Made by a program: the position numbers and the translations under genes. Shown in pieces: positions 10,901-25,900 of a DNA stretch of 64,000 nucleotides. The DNA is from Blastobasis lacticolella (taxonomy: Eukaryota > Arthropoda > Insecta > Lepidoptera > Blastobasidae), in assembly GCA_905147135.1 (NCBI GenBank), contig LR990043.1:23003584-23067583 (forward strand). Reading direction: 5' to 3'. Numbering within the stretch: the stretch's first letter is position 1; the number at the start of each line of letters is the position of its first letter. The notes under the pieces were generated by a model. It had not been told where the DNA came from. It was given only the letters and a program-made list of their open reading frames with translations, and searched no databases.

Positions 10901-13900
10901 GGTATAATGCCACAAATTTGTAAACGAGCTTGGGTGACACCTATCCCAAAAGGTACAGTCACTCAAAGTGTTAAAAATTACAGACCGATTTCGAAATTAT
11001 GCCAGTTTGGCAAGATCCTCGAGCTGTTTGTGACTACACAAATTTTCGATGCTGTTCGGAGACACATAGATCCGAATCAGCATGGTTTTTTCAGGGGGCG
11101 CAGTGTGGAAACCGATTTGCTCAATTTCACCGAGTTCCTACTCAATGCACTTAATGAAGATTGTCAGGTTGACGCCGTGTATACCGACTTTTCCAAGGCC
11201 TTTGATAAAATATGTCATAATTCCTTAATGTTGAAGCTTTGGCGACTCGGTATACACGGCGACCTACTTCGATGGGTGAGGTCTTATGTCGAAAATAGAT
11301 GTCAGGCTGTTACCGTGGGGGAGTTCATCTCTGAGTACCGTAGTATTAGTTCCGGCGTCCCTCAGGGCTCTCACTTAGGCCCGTTATTGTTTATACTTTA
11401 TATTATAATTTAGCTGTTGTATGCCGATGACACGAAGATTTTTAAGGTAATTCGCAATGTCCATGATTGTGAATTGCTACAAAATGATCTCTTAACTTTG
11501 AGGCCTTTGGTAATGATAATAATCTTTTCTTGAACTTGGACAAGTGCCAAATAATAACGTTTTCTCGGAAGGCATCCCCTATAGTCTACGACTATTTCTT
11601 ATTTAACAAGAGCTTGAGAAGGGCGACTCAGGTCAGGGACCTAGGTGTCATAATGGACTCCAACTTAACTTTTGTATCCCATTTGGAGAAAGTTATCAAC
11701 AAAGCGTTTAAGCAGTTAGGTTTTAATTTTCGGATATCAAAGCCCTGTAAGGACATTCGTACTTACAAATTATTATATAAAAGCTATGTTAGAAGTGTTT
11801 TGGAATTTGCTAGCAGTGTGTGGCACCCTTTCTATAGTGTACATATCGATCGCATCGAAAGAGTGCAGAAGAAATTCGTAAGGGCTCTGGACTATCGAAC
11901 TGGTAATTACCATCTCCATAATAATCGTTTTAGTTATGAAGCATCATCTCAAGTGCATGGAATCGAAAATTTGGCACAGCGTCGTCATTACATAGATGCA
12001 GTATTTCTTTATAAAGTTATAACAACTTAGTGGACTCACCTAATTTACTTGCGCATATTTCTTTAAGAGTGCCACTCAGACGTGAAAGGAACTGCCGTAA
12101 AAAGCCACATTTTCACGTTAGCGTTACGTGGAAAACGGTTTTGTTCGTCGTGAGTGTAAATATCACAATGAGCATATTCTTGACGTGGATATGTTTGTGG
12201 GTAGGTACTTTACCAAAGTTTAAAAAGTAGGTATGTTAAAGAATTGGTGATACACATTTAATTGTTGTAGTTTATTTTTATGATATTTTATGTATAATAT
12301 AGATCGTTTAGTTTGTTTTTATGTATTCAAGCTAGGAAACTGTAGGTTTTTATTTATTATATTCTTTTAAAATTGTATTCTGTATCTGTAAGACTGTTTG
12401 TTTCTAATAAAATAAAAAAATGTATCTATAAATAATTCGCCTAGCAAACCTATACACACCACCACGGAATTATATAGATCAAATGACAAAACATTTTTAC
12501 ATGCACAACAGCATTAACATATTACACCAAAATATAAACGGTTTGATTAACAAACAAGATTTACTTATTCAAAGTTTAGACGAACTAGACGCTAACAGTA
12601 AACATGTAGATGTGGTGTGTATAACAGAGCACAATTTGTTATACGACGACTGCAAACTACTTATATTACCTAACTTCGTCATGGCGAAGTTAGGTAATTT
12701 AAGTTTCACGAGGTAGTAGAAGCGGTGGAGCTTGTATTCGGGTCAGAACTCAAATTAAATATAAAACTATTGACATTATTTCCAATTTCAGTTTACCAAA
12801 CATTATTGAATGCTGAGCAATCAAATTACTTGATCAGAACTTAATAATAATCAGCCTATATAGAGTACCAAAGAACTTTGACCAATCTAAACATTTTGAC
12901 ATATTTTTTTAATAATCTACATCAAATTTTGACATTGTATGCTTATAATCTAGTGTAAATGTATAATGTAGTGTAAATCTGTTGGCAAATAAATAAATAA
13001 ATAAATAAATAATAATAAAATTATTCTATGTGAGGTGACTTTAATATAAATATTTTAAATAAATTTAATCGTTCTTCTGGATTTGCGCCTGTCATTTCGG
13101 CCTACAATCTAAAATTTGCAATTAGAGAGCCCACAAGATTGGAAAGTGGTACATGTATAGACAATATAATCCATAATTTTAAAGGCAGCAAAGGTGAGCT
13201 GCTAGAATTCGGTATTTCGGACCATACTGCTCAAGTTAGTATGCTGTCCTGTAAAAAATACTGCACTATAACTAGCTTGTATACACAGAAAAGAGATTAT
13301 TCTGAAGAAAACTTAAAGAAGTTTGCTTAATGTCTAGGACAATTAACCTTTTCTGAAATATCTTCAAGCAATAATGGCAATGATTCTTTCAACAACTTTT
13401 ATGATATATTTAAACATTCTACGATATATGCTTTTCAACAATCAGAATAAAACATACTGTAAAAAAACGTCCAAAAAGGTTATCTAAAGTAAAATTATGT
13501 GCAAGACGCAAGCGTGATCTCTTGTGGAAATATAGTTTTACAAAAAAACAAGATACAAAAATACATTAAAAAAATATTAAAGTAGGCTTAATAAAATCAT
13601 AAAGTTAACATAAAGATCTCAAAATAATAATTATGACGGATCGCGGTCAATAGTATGGAATCATGTGGTCAATAGTACGGACTCATGACGATGAAAACGG
13701 AAGTGGGAGTGCGCCCTCTGGTGGGGCGTGCTGACAGAGTCTCGACGGCACGACTCGGGCCGAGTGGCGGCCATTCTTGGCGCGACCGCCGCCGAGGAGT
13801 GACGCGTCTTGAAACTGTCTCCACATTTCGTTTATAGAAAGTGTTATTTACGTTTGAAAATAAAGTAATTTTAAAATCACTTTTGAAATAAGAAAGTTAA

Positions 13901-16900
13901 TCACCTCAACTGCCTACATTGTGATACTGCTCTGATTTCAAGTGAAATTATAAGTGATGTGCAAAAATGAATTGGAATAAATACAGTGGAGTAAATGTGA
14001 ACCTTTTCTTTAATTTATCTGGACGATCTAATACTGATAACACCACCCTGATGACAATGATCCTGATACACCCTTTCCTTCACGCGACGACAATTATATT
14101 ATGACAGCGAATAATAAATCTAAGGCAATGATCAGATAATCAATTACACTAAACAGCAATTCCCAAATGAAACTATAACCCAAATCAAATCAAACGGCTG
14201 CACTATCCGTGATCCAACCGCCATAGCGCAATCTTTTAATGAGCATTATACTGACGCTAGCACCACTACATCCAGGCCAAAAACAACAAATTTTAAGAAA
14301 ACTATGCCCGATAATAAACTAAATTCCTTATCCGACTCCCACAACTCCACATGACATTTATATGATAATTAAAAACCTTAAAAACACGAACAGTACTGGC
14401 TATGACAATATTAACGCCATATCACAAATCTATGCATCTCTGAAGGTATTTTCCCGGACAAACTTAAAAAAAACGATAATAAAACCAATATTTAAAAAAG
14501 ATGACCGTGAGAATATTAGGAATTATAGGCCTATAGCTTTAATCCCTATATTTTCAAAAATAATAGAAAAAGTTATATACAGGGTGTAAAAAGACCGTTA
14601 GCATTAATTGAAACCTCATATTCTACCCATGAAACTGAACAACTTTCCCTAAGAAACATACCCGCGGAAACTCATACTTTAGGCAGAAATCGAGATTTAA
14701 AAAAAAAAGTTGTGTTTTTGTACTAAAAAATATCAAGTATCGATAACTAAATCGTTCACAATTAATTTAGACACTCAAAGATCAAATTTAAGTTGAAATA
14801 AATGCACTTTAAGTAAAAGCACGCAATGGATAACGTGCAGGCTGGCCGGCCGTACACGTGCGCCTAACTACCTACCTACTAGCTGCCGCGCGCTAACTTT
14901 CCACCAACTCGGTGCCGCGCGCTAGCTACTACCTACAGCGGACGTGCCTGCGCCAATCCGCCACCGGCCGCCCGTGGCCCATGCCCATGGGGCGGCAGCA
15001 CTGCCATGCTACCACTCAGTAAAGATCAACACGACAGGGGTACGCATACCTACCTTAATACATTACCTAGACGTTTGCTTACGGTTATTGACATTATACC
15101 AGCACCTTCCTACCGTCGATATCAGCAGTAAAGTTTACGATCGAAAGTCCTACCTACCTAGGTACATGATTTTATGACGACCATTCACATTACATGAGAA
15201 TTTAACGTAGTAGGTATCTACCGTGGCGCGCACTTGCATGATCAGGCACAGGATCAGCTGTCTACCTACCTAACTTACGTACACGTTTGCTTACGGACAT
15301 TCACATCATACGAGAATCGAGCCCAGTACCTACCACCTACCTACTGTCGATATCTGCAGTAAAGTTCACGATCGATAGTCCAATACCTACTAGGAACATG
15401 AGAATTGAACGTAGTACCTACCTACCACTTGTCATCAGCTGACAGGATGACCGGATACCAAACCAACATGTTTGTATTACGAACATTCCCAATTCCTATC
15501 ACACGACCGAACCGTGGAGACTAAGGCAAAAAAAAATAGGTAGGTATTAATTTGTCAGACACGCACGACACGAGAATAGATACACACTTTAAGAAGAAAT
15601 AAGTATTACACCCAGGTCATTGATCGATGACTTAATACCTACCTTAATTGTAATTGCTCGATCAGATAACAAGAGGTTTACCTACTTCACTTTCAGTTCA
15701 GAACGTAGGTACTTTCAAGTCGAAAAGCCAGCGAACGAATTGAAGTTCGCCCCGAATGGCGGCGTCGCCTTTGTGCAATTAGGCTGGGTCTACATTGTAA
15801 CATTTTGATGTAGCGCATTTCTGTCAAATGGCGTGGCACCGATACCGACGTGTGTACGTCACGATCATGACATTTTATTATCAGTCTGGTCGATTTTTGA
15901 CACGATACGGCAGACGGCTAAATGATATAATGTCCGTAAATAAAATTTCCGATAAATTTCCAATTTGGGTGAACAACCGTTAGTTGCAGTTGAAACTGAC
16001 GTAGTATAAAATAAAATTGACGTAGTCTCACGGCCGATCAAAGTCGGCTCGCCCGATCATCCGAAAGCGACTTAATTTATAGCGAATTAGTATCCATTGC
16101 AACTGACGGTTGATCGGCTCCAGCCAAATCGAAGCGATGTTGACACTATTAGGAAATACCTGATATGATACGCCCGTAAATCGGAGTCGCACATGAAGGG
16201 TTCCGTAGAAGGCAGGTACTTATGAAAAATCACATTGCTTGTAGATACACCTTTAATTTGTACTTTCATCATCATCATCATATCAGCCGGAAGACGTCCA
16301 CTGATGGGCAAAGGCCTCCCCCAGAGATCTTAAGCTTGGCAATCCTTCGGGGTATGTCGGTGACCTTAGTTCGCTTGTGGATCTCTTCATTCCTGATTCG
16401 ATCACACAATGAGACTCCGAGCATTGGCCTTTCCATTGCCCTTTGGGTGACAATAAGTTTTCTTATAAGGTCTACAGTGAGCGGACACGTCTCTGTTCCC
16501 TAGATTTAACTTTACTTTATTTTTATTATTTGTCGGTATAGGCTACAGTAATACTCAAGGAATTTGTCAAGTACCCATAACGTTTCAGAAGAGACAGCCC
16601 TAAACACGAAAAATGATACTTGCTGATCATGATGATATGATGTCAATGATGTTATACCGTGAAAATTTCGATTATTCCCGTTGTCCCCCAAATCATCCTC
16701 ACACCCTAACCTATCTATCTATCCCTTTCACACTCGTCGCAACTTACCACCAGTGTGAAAGAGAGGGTAGATTTGGGTGTCAATATTCGGGGGACAATGG
16801 GTATGAGCCGAAAATTTAAAGTGTTCAAGAGTGGTTCAAGAGATACAATCCTGTGATAGCCGGACGGCGAATGGACGACGGACAGACGAATGGAACGTCA

Positions 16901-19900
16901 AATGGAACAAAGGTCACGTTTCGCCCTTGGATACGTATTCCTAAAAATGATACAAATTTGGACGCGGTGATAAAGCCACTACCTTGTCGTGTAGTGTCGT
17001 GATGCGTCAAAAGTATGTCAGTTTCATACATTTACTATGGTAAAGCGATAGAGAGAGAGAAAGAAATAAAGACACGCTACGATACGACACTTCACATTAA
17101 TGTGTTATTTAACCAAAGTAAATGTATGACACCGGTATGCTTCTGCCGCGTCACGTCACGACACGATAGTGTGTACCAGCCTTAGGATGCGCGCGCGCGG
17201 GTTTTTACCGAAACTAGGATCAAAAGAAATTGCCGACACCGGCGGCGCGACTGTTCTTCCTTCTTTCTTTCTTCAGTTCGGTTGCAAACGCGATACCAAT
17301 ACGACGTTGTTACGGCGAAAGTGATTTGTGTTCTCACAAGTTTAAAAAGTATTTTCAAGTGTGTTAGGTATTTTGTGATGCCTCGTGCAAATGAAAGACA
17401 TCGTTACGATGCTCAGGAATATTTTAACATGCTAATGTGTTATGGTGCCAATTTGAGCCGCATCTAATTCGGCGCTCGCAAAACGTGGAGTAGGTAAGTA
17501 CCTAGGTACATTGCTTTGCTTGTTATCTTCGGTTTGTACGTGTGTGTATAGTGATGCTAGCTCATGTTATACTGGCGGTAAATAGGTTGATGTGCTGCCA
17601 TTTGTACCTACTTAATTTTGTAATGTAATTTAAACAAAAAGCATGTGGTACTAAAATTCTGAACAGCTGAAGACAGAAGGTTGAAATTTTGACACCGTCT
17701 GCGCCATCAAAAGTTAGGAAGATAGCAAGTACCAATCGAAAACAGTCTGCAACTTATGGTTTAGCAGTTATTTAGGTTTAAATAAGGGAATTTTGTGCCT
17801 TATTTGCTTTGGTTAACAGGTGTTAGGTACCAGGTGGTACCATTTTGACGAGAACCTCATTTTCTTTGTGCGGCCACTAATGGGGAAAAACCATCGTGCA
17901 GTAGGTTTTTCCCCGTACTAGTTAGGTAGAATACGTCAAAACAGCCGCCGCGCGGGGTCAGTGACCACTGGTCACGTGGGCCAGCGAGAGGCGTGCGCCA
18001 GAAGTTGTACATTGCGCGTCGCAATTAATTATTTATTTTAGGTAGCGAAATTATGAAGTCATTTCCGCGGGTATGTTTCTTTGGGAAAGTTGTTCAGTTT
18101 CATGGGTAGAATATGGGGTTTCAATTAATGCTAGCGGTCTTTTTACACCCTGTATACCTCTCTTTATCAGTACTGAGAAAAGAAAAAAATACTGGTACCC
18201 CAGCAAAAGGGATTTCGTAAGATCAAAACTATCAATATGGCCTTATACGATATGCTGTATAATATTTATTTAAAACTAGACAACCGGTTACCAATCACAG
18301 CCCTGTTTCTAGATCTAATCTAATATGTTGTTGACCACAACATATTAATTCAAAAATTAGAAGCTATAGGTGTTAGAGGAAACATTAAAAATTTGTTAGC
18401 ATCTTACCTATGTGACAGAAAGCAAATGACACAAATAACTAGAATATGTCCCAGCACAACAGTGGCAACCCAATTCCTATCGAACTGCAATACTGTTCAC
18501 TATGGTGTTCCCCAAGGAACAAAATTATTGGGTCCGTTATTATTGTATCATTATGTAAATGCAATTAATGATTATATTACTATATTTGCTGATGACTGCA
18601 CGGTGCTTTGTAATAATATAGCTGACATAAATCATATTTTGACTAAAATAATTGACTGGTTGGAAAATAACAACCTAAAAATCAATCTCAATAAAAATAA
18701 AATTATTAATTTTAAACAAAGATGCAAAGACACTCAACAAACAAACATTATTCTTAACGGTAAAATAATCGAACACTTGGATCGGAATATGAGTTGGACT
18801 ACGCACATCGATTATGATTGTTCCAAGATAAATCAATCTTCATACGCAATTTACAAACTAAATAAGGTAGTGAATCGTAATACTGTGCCTATCACGGTCT
18901 TGTGGGTTCAGTGCAGCGGTATGGGATTATTTTCTGGGGCAACGCAACAGGGAAGGAAGCTGTATTCAGGGCGCAAAAAAGATGCTTGAGAGCCATCTGT
19001 AACCTGAAAGGTACAGATAGTTGTAGACCATTTTTAAAGGGTTAAAATTATTAACGATGCCATCCCTCTATGTCTACGAAATTGTAATATTTGTGCGAAC
19101 AAATCTGGATCTTTTCCCGCATGTTGGAAGCGCAAGGCGTCGAGACCAGTAGCCGTATTCACAATTATTCGAAACCGTTTCTTTTGAATTTATAAGTTTA
19201 ATTTTTTTTTATGTTACTCAGCAGACAAACAGGCAAGCGGGCCACCTGATGAAAAGTGATCACCGCCGCCTATGGACATCAGCAACACCAGGGGAGACAC
19301 CAATGCGTTGCCCGGATCTAAAGAGACCTCTAATATACCTCTTGAACGATCCCATGTCATAGTCCAAAGGAAACACTGTGGCTGGGAGCTCATTCCACAT
19401 CCGAATCGTACGAGCGAGAAACGTTCTTTCGAACCTTCGCGTGGTGACCAACAGAGGGTCGTGGGAGGGAGGGAGTGGGGTTGAGTACCCAGCCCACGGC
19501 GGGTGGTCCGATGGCGGAATTGTGCTGTGTGCACCAAATCGAAAAGTTCCTCGGAACACTCCCCATTGTACAGCCGATAGAACACACACAGGGAGCCAAA
19601 GTCCCTTCGGTTAGCCAGTGGTTCTAACTTGCTTGTTTGTATGGGATCGTCGAAAATTCGTACGGCGCGTCTCTGTACGGAGTCCAGAGGATTAAGCAGG
19701 TCGGCAGTTTCGCCGGCCCAAAGATGGGAACAATACTCCATATGAGGCCGCACCTGTGCCTTATACAGCAGCAGGCGCCAGGGGTGAAGTATCGCCTGGA
19801 CCGGTTGAGCACTCCAAGCTTTTTCGAAGCCAGTTTGGCCTTACCTTCTAGGTGACTCCAGAATCACACGTTATCCGATATGTCGACACGAAGGATCCCG

Positions 19901-22900
19901 ATACTATTTGAGATGGAAAGGGGTGTCCCTTGGCACTGCGGTACTATGACAAAAGGATCCTTTTTGGCGGAAAATGCGCAGACCTGTGTCTTTGAGGGGT
20001 TGAATTCCACTAGGTTCAGCTTACCCCAGTGACACAAGTCAATCTCTGACACAAGTCTTATTCGGCTTTCCGACACCGCGGAACGAGGGATATTCGCACG
20101 GCCAGTATAACGAGCATCTCCAATACTGTCATCTGCATAGCAATGAATACTGGGAATATTCAGCATCATTGATATGCAGAAGAAACAGCGTGGGAGAAAG
20201 CACTGAACCTAGGGGTACTCCAAAATTATTGGTCTTGGTATCGGAGCAGCATCCGTCGACAACGACTTGAATGCTCCGTCCAGACAGAATGCTGGATACC
20301 CAATTGCAGAGCCCCTCGGGGATACCGTACTTCGGGAATTTTGTTAGCAGTGCCCTGTCAATAATGACATTGAATGAAATTTTATAATGACTATTTGAGA
20401 CTAATTTTATATTGTTGAGACTAATTGTTTAATGTATTTGAACTTATTTAAATTCAAAATTGTACCACAAATAAAAAAAATTAATTGAATTGAATTGAAC
20501 CCCGGAGGATGCCCATCATCAATCCCTGTTGTTAATCCTAACTTTGAACTATACACATCTTCTTAGATCGGCGACATCGTACACGTACAATTTCCATAAA
20601 GCAGACTGACAGTATTAATAACAAACTGGAACTGATTAATTGGGTTGAATTTGTTGCCTCCTTGGAATTGGATGAGTGTATCAAAATTCTATAATTTACT
20701 GAATGAACTGATCTCTACTTTTGTAACCCGTCGTGATGTTCGCTCCAGAAATTCAATTCCCTTGTGGTACAGTAATGCACTTAAGAGAAACGAAACTACC
20801 ACAAATTATGGAAAACATGGAAATCCATTAGACTACCATAGCTTTTCAATTAAAGAAAGCGAGCTAATAAAATTGAGTCGGAATGTTTACGTAATTGTAT
20901 ACAATACTCAGAAGATAAAATTAAAACTTGTCCAAAATATTTCAGGACCTACATAAAGTCAGTTTTCGGTAGTAATGGGCTCCCGGAAACTATGTTGTGT
21001 AATGGGTTGCCGGTTTCTGGGAGGGATGTTATCTGTGATTCATTCAGCGACTACTTCAATTTAGTTTTTGAGCCACCTAGTGATAATCCCCTGGTGATTG
21101 AGGACTTGGAGCATCAGAGTAACAGTGTCTTGGACATTAAATCAATTGAAATAACTCAAGAACTGGTTCTAAAATATTAAAATATAAGAATGGGAACAAG
21201 CAGGTCCTGATGGTATACATTGCCCTTACTAATATCTCTCAGAGAGGGATATGCCTTCATTGTGAAAACGGGCTTTAGTAACACCGATTTCTAAGGGAAG
21301 CGTTAGGCAGGATGTTGGAAATCATCGGCCTATATCTAAATTGTGTCAATTTTGTAAAATATTAGAAAAAATTGTCACTTCACAGATATTTTCAGCTGAT
21401 AGGCGATCCATCATTCAGAATCAGCATGGTTTTATTGAGGGCCGATGCGTTGAAAGTAGTCTCTTGACATTTTCGGAGATTATTTTGAATGCATTAGACA
21501 ACAAGTATCAAGTAGACGCTGTGTATACTGACTTTGCCAAGGCTTTTGACAACACACACTATTGAGAAATCTGTGGCATTTAGTATACATGACGATCTTT
21601 TTCGCTGGGTTAAATCGTACGTGGAAAACAGAAGTCAGGTTGTTGTTTTGGGTGGTTTCACCTCTAGATACCGGGAAATCACATCAGGAGTGCCCCAAGG
21701 TTCTCACTTGGGTCCGCTTCTTTTCATTTTGTATATTTATTTATTTATTTTATTTGCCAACAGATTTACACTTTTTGTTACATTGTAATATAACATGAAA
21801 GATCTTTAACACTAAAAAATAAATGATATCACAAAGGTTACAACCAAGTGTAATACTCTCCTGTATGCTGATAACACCAACATTTTCAGGTATATTTGAG
21901 ATATAGATGAAAATTACAGGTAAATTACTGCAGGAAGATCTCATTTTTGAAGACTATTGTTAACATAACATAATGTAACCTATTTTAGCTGTAAGTTTTC
22001 CTAATAAAATAAAATAAAATAAAATAAATAAAATAATAATCTATTCCTCAACATAGATAAATGTCATCTGATAACTTTTACAAAAAAAGAAATCCAATCA
22101 AGCATTGTTACAAATTAGGGTCTAAAATTGACCTAGAGTCGATCAGGTCCGCGACCTTGGTGTTATCATGGACTCCAAAATGAACTTTGTACCCCACATC
22201 CACAAAATGTTGGATAAGGCTTACAGGCAGATGGGTTTTGTATTCCGCGTTGGCAAACCTTTTAAAAATCCTTCAACATGTAAATTATTATTTAACAGTT
22301 ACGAGTATGTACGTAGCCGATTTGAATTCACCAGTACTGTATGGTACCCCTTTTATACAAATCATATTGATAGGATTGAATGCCTCCAATAGAAATTTTA
22401 TAAATCTCTAGAGTATCGAACTGGTCATTAGTATATTGATTATCAATCCGCTCCATTAAAGCATAAACTTGCCTCATTGACACAGCGACGGACTAATAGC
22501 TATGCCGTTTTTCTATTTAAAATGGTCAATAACCTGGTGGACGCTCCCGTACATCACTCAGGGTACCTTACAGACAGTAAAAAAAGAAGGAAGAAGTAAA
22601 CGAAAACAAGTTTACAGGAAAGAAGTGTACGGAAAACCAATTGTTTTCAATTGATTCTTTTGAAACATGTTTTGCCAAAAATAATTTTGTTCGACCTTCA
22701 TGTGGATTCTGTAATGATTAACTTAATGACAAATTACTTGATGATGTGGATATGTTTAACAATTCAATGAGAACCTTTATGAAATTGTTATATTCAAGAG
22801 TCGACTGTTATGGGCAATTTCTTTAGATATAAGTGGTTTATATTGTAATAATTTTCTTTCCTTTTATTAGTGTAGATACTATGCAAATTTGGGAACTATA

Positions 22901-25900
22901 GGTCAATTTACATTAATTTTAATTTACATCTATTTTTGTATGACTGTTTGTTCCAAAATAAAGTTTTATAAAAATCAGTCATAAAACGGAATGGATACGT
23001 CGATTCAAATCTCTAATTCTCTAATATTGGGAATAAATGATGACGTTACCGTGGCGCTGTCGCTAGGTCTCGGGGCGGCGGCGGCGGCGGGCTCGGGCTC
23101 GCGCGCCAGCGTGAAGGCCACGCGCGAGAGGTGCGCCGGGATGCCCGTGATCGTCACGTCCTTCAGCTGCGACGACTCGTTGCGAATGCGACGGAGTTGC
23201 CCGTGGATTTTACCTACGACAATATTTTACTTTAGTTTTATATATGTTGTAGTTTGTTTCGGCATCCAATTTAAGAGATATCCCTGGACAACGGTGACCA
23301 CTTTGCCCGTCCGTATACCTTCAGTAAATAAACATGTTGAAAAAGAAAAGAGAATCGTCGGTCGCACTCACCTATGGTGAGCGTGAAAGTGGTGTCCTCC
23401 CGCAGCAGCTGGTGCGTCTCGAGGAAGGCGGGCTCGTTGGGCGCGGGCGCGTCGGGCGAGCGCGGCGCCGCCGGGCGCACGCCCTTCATGATGCCGAACG
23501 TCTTCTTGGCGGCCAGCGCGCGCGGCGGCGGGCGGCCTATGCCGCGCACGGCGTGCCGGGCCTCCCGCGCCCGCTCCGCGCGCAGCGCCACGCCCTCCAC
23601 GCTCCACGCGAACACCGACACGCACGTCAGGTCCTGGATGTTGTCCAGCGCCGCGAACGAGATCAGGTCCTCCACCACCGACGACTGCACCAGCACCACG
23701 TTCACGCGCGGCACCGCCACCACCGCCTGCAGCCGCTCCGCCACCGTCTCCTCGTACGCGGCGGCGGCGGCGGCGGCGGCGGCGGGCGCGGCGGCGGCGG
23801 CGCGGCGCTCGCGCGCGGCCGGTGCGGGGGTGGGCGTCGCGCCCGCCAGCCGCGGCAGCCACTTGAGCACGTGGCGGCGCTGCTTGAGCACGTTGGCGCC
23901 CTGCACGGCCGCGATGCAGCGCAGCCGCAGCCGGCTGAGCACGGTGGCCGGGTGGATGTTGGCCAGCACCGGCGTCAGCGACTCCACGAACTTCTGCGTG
24001 GTCTCGAGCACGAGCGGCGACAGCGTGACGTCGACCTCGCCGCGCAGCTTGACGCAGACGCCGTCGCGGTGGTCGCCGGCGCCGGCCGCGCCCGCGTCCG
24101 CGCCCGCCTCGTGGTTGTCCTGCACGTGCTGCCGCATGTCCCACCAGCCCGAGGGGAACGGGTGCGCCTTGATCTGCGAGTTGAACAGCTGGGTCGTGTT
24201 CGCGTAGATGTTGTGATGGTGCGCGGCATTTTGACTGTCCTTCTTTGATATCAGTTTGAGTACGTTCACTTTGCCGACCGATTCGAAGTTGGGCATGTAC
24301 TTTTGACCGACGTATAGCAGCGATCCGTCGTCGCCTCGCTTGAACAGCGGCAGCGTGTAGACGTCGCAGCCGCTCGGTAGAGAGCACGTGGACCAGTTAC
24401 TGCACCGGTACTGCGGCAAATTTTGTATGTAGCTCGACATCAGCAGGGGCGAGTCGACGATGGGCTTGTTGGTCTGCATGTGAAGGTTCACCAACGTCAT
24501 GTCCTCCTGCGATGAAATCGCCGATATAAACGATGTCGACGAAACCGATCCGCTCTCGGAGTCGGGCTGGGCCCCGACGCTCACGTTGCTTATCGAATCC
24601 GGTCCGTCCACCGGCTCGGACTTCGGCATACAATTTGTCCATTTTTCGGTGACCCCCTCGTTGAGGATCGAGGGATTCTTTTCTTTGGGGTTGCTGTATC
24701 GACTTCCGAAGGAATGTTTCAAACTCGACGATCGGCTCGGAAACAGGTCCTCGTCTGCGGAGAAGAAAGCTTCCGAGTGATTCTCACTGGTGATGGACAT
24801 GGCGCGCTGCACGGGCGCGAGCGCGTCGTCGGCCGGCGGCTGCGAGTGCAGCGAGTAGTGCGAATCGGACGCGCCCACCGCGCCCGCCGCGCCCGCCGTG
24901 CCCCCACCGGCCACGCCGTGCTCGGCGGACACGCCTTTCTTAGGGTTCTCATTGAGGTTGCAGTTCAGAGCGAGCCTCGAATCAGAGACGCTGCTCTCCA
25001 TCTGAGGCACGCCGAGGACGGCCTTGTTGAGTTTGGAATCGCTGTCGATCTTGGAGGCCCCGAGCGGGGCGGCCGTCTCGACGAGGCGCGCGTAGGGCAC
25101 GTCGCTGCGGGTGCTGGCGAGCGCGCCGGAGCTGCCCTTGGAGAGGCTGGTGTAGGAGAAGCGGCGCGTGAGGCGGCGCTCGGGCGGCTGCGGCGAGCGC
25201 TCGGGCGGCGCGGGCGGCGGGCGCGGCAGCGGCGAGGGCGCGGGCCGCAGGCACACGTTGCGCCCGCTGTAGGGCGGCGTGTGGAACACCAGCTGGCCCG
25301 CGTGCAGCACGCTCTGCCCGTAGCCGAACTCGCCCGCCGCGGACTCGATCACGTTGAACATGGCCACGTTGATGCCGTCGCTCACGTCGCCCGGGCTGGG
25401 CTTCAGGAAGTTGGGCCCGTTCCTGTTGGAGCCGAAGAACGCGCAGCCGCCGATGCAGCCGCACTGGGAGCCCCGGCCCTCGTTGGGCCACATGAACCAC
25501 AGTCGTCTAGTTTTCTCGTCGTGCAATTTTAGGAACTTTTGTTGTACTACTTGGAGGTTTTTCGGGCCCTGCGGAAGAGACGAGGCGGCCTCGACGAGGA
25601 CGGGTCCCAGTGACACGGAACCCACTCGGAGCCAATTTTCGTTCTCGGGCGTTTTGGTCTGGCTGCTGTTGCTGCCGTTCGATTGGTGATGGGTGTGCAT
25701 GTTCGTCATAGTATACAGGGCCAGTCTAACGTTGGGCAGCAAAGTTGTGACGCCCGTCGCGCATCCGGAGCCGTGTAAATTGCAAAAACTGATTCGTACG
25801 GGCGATATCCACGTCTGGAGAGCCGTGTTGGAGTCGGCGATGTAGATGTCTATCAAGTCGATCGCGGCTCGGAACATACGATATTTTATTTCATTCGGCG

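Larger units (their letters stand above)
14580..18152. mobile_element. DNA transposon with 91-bp terminal inverted repeats
   Basis: Both ends start CAGGGTGTAAAAAGACC. The two terminal repeats match for about 91 bases with three differences. The element is flanked by TATA (14576-14579, 18153-18156), allowing a TA or TATA target duplication. CAGGGTG ends at TA are common in Tc1/mariner-like elements; the superfamily is otherwise unproven. No complete transposase is present. The interior is TACCTACC-rich filler (14860-15640), an RTE 3' piece and a promoter-like stretch with a short coding start. Confidence 0.8.
12423..19200 (+). mobile_element. Decayed LINE split by a 3.57-kb DNA element
   Basis: Left part 12423-14579: endonuclease pieces (ILHQNINGLINKQD, VDVVCITEHNLL; later TCIDNIIHNF, FGISDHTAQ) and RT start (IIKPIFKKDDRENIRNYRPIALIPIFSKIIEKVIY). 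Right part 18153-19200: KILVPQQKGFRK, ITALFLDLI, YGVPQGT..LGPLLLYHYVNAIN, FADDCTVL and NNNLKINLNKNKIINF, so the two parts are one element. A foreign LINE tail (12930-13016, CTGTTGGCAAATAAATAAAT) also interrupts the left part. Stretch 13590-14110 holds no recognised gene and a GC-richer island at 13630-13810 of unknown origin. Confidence 0.75.
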
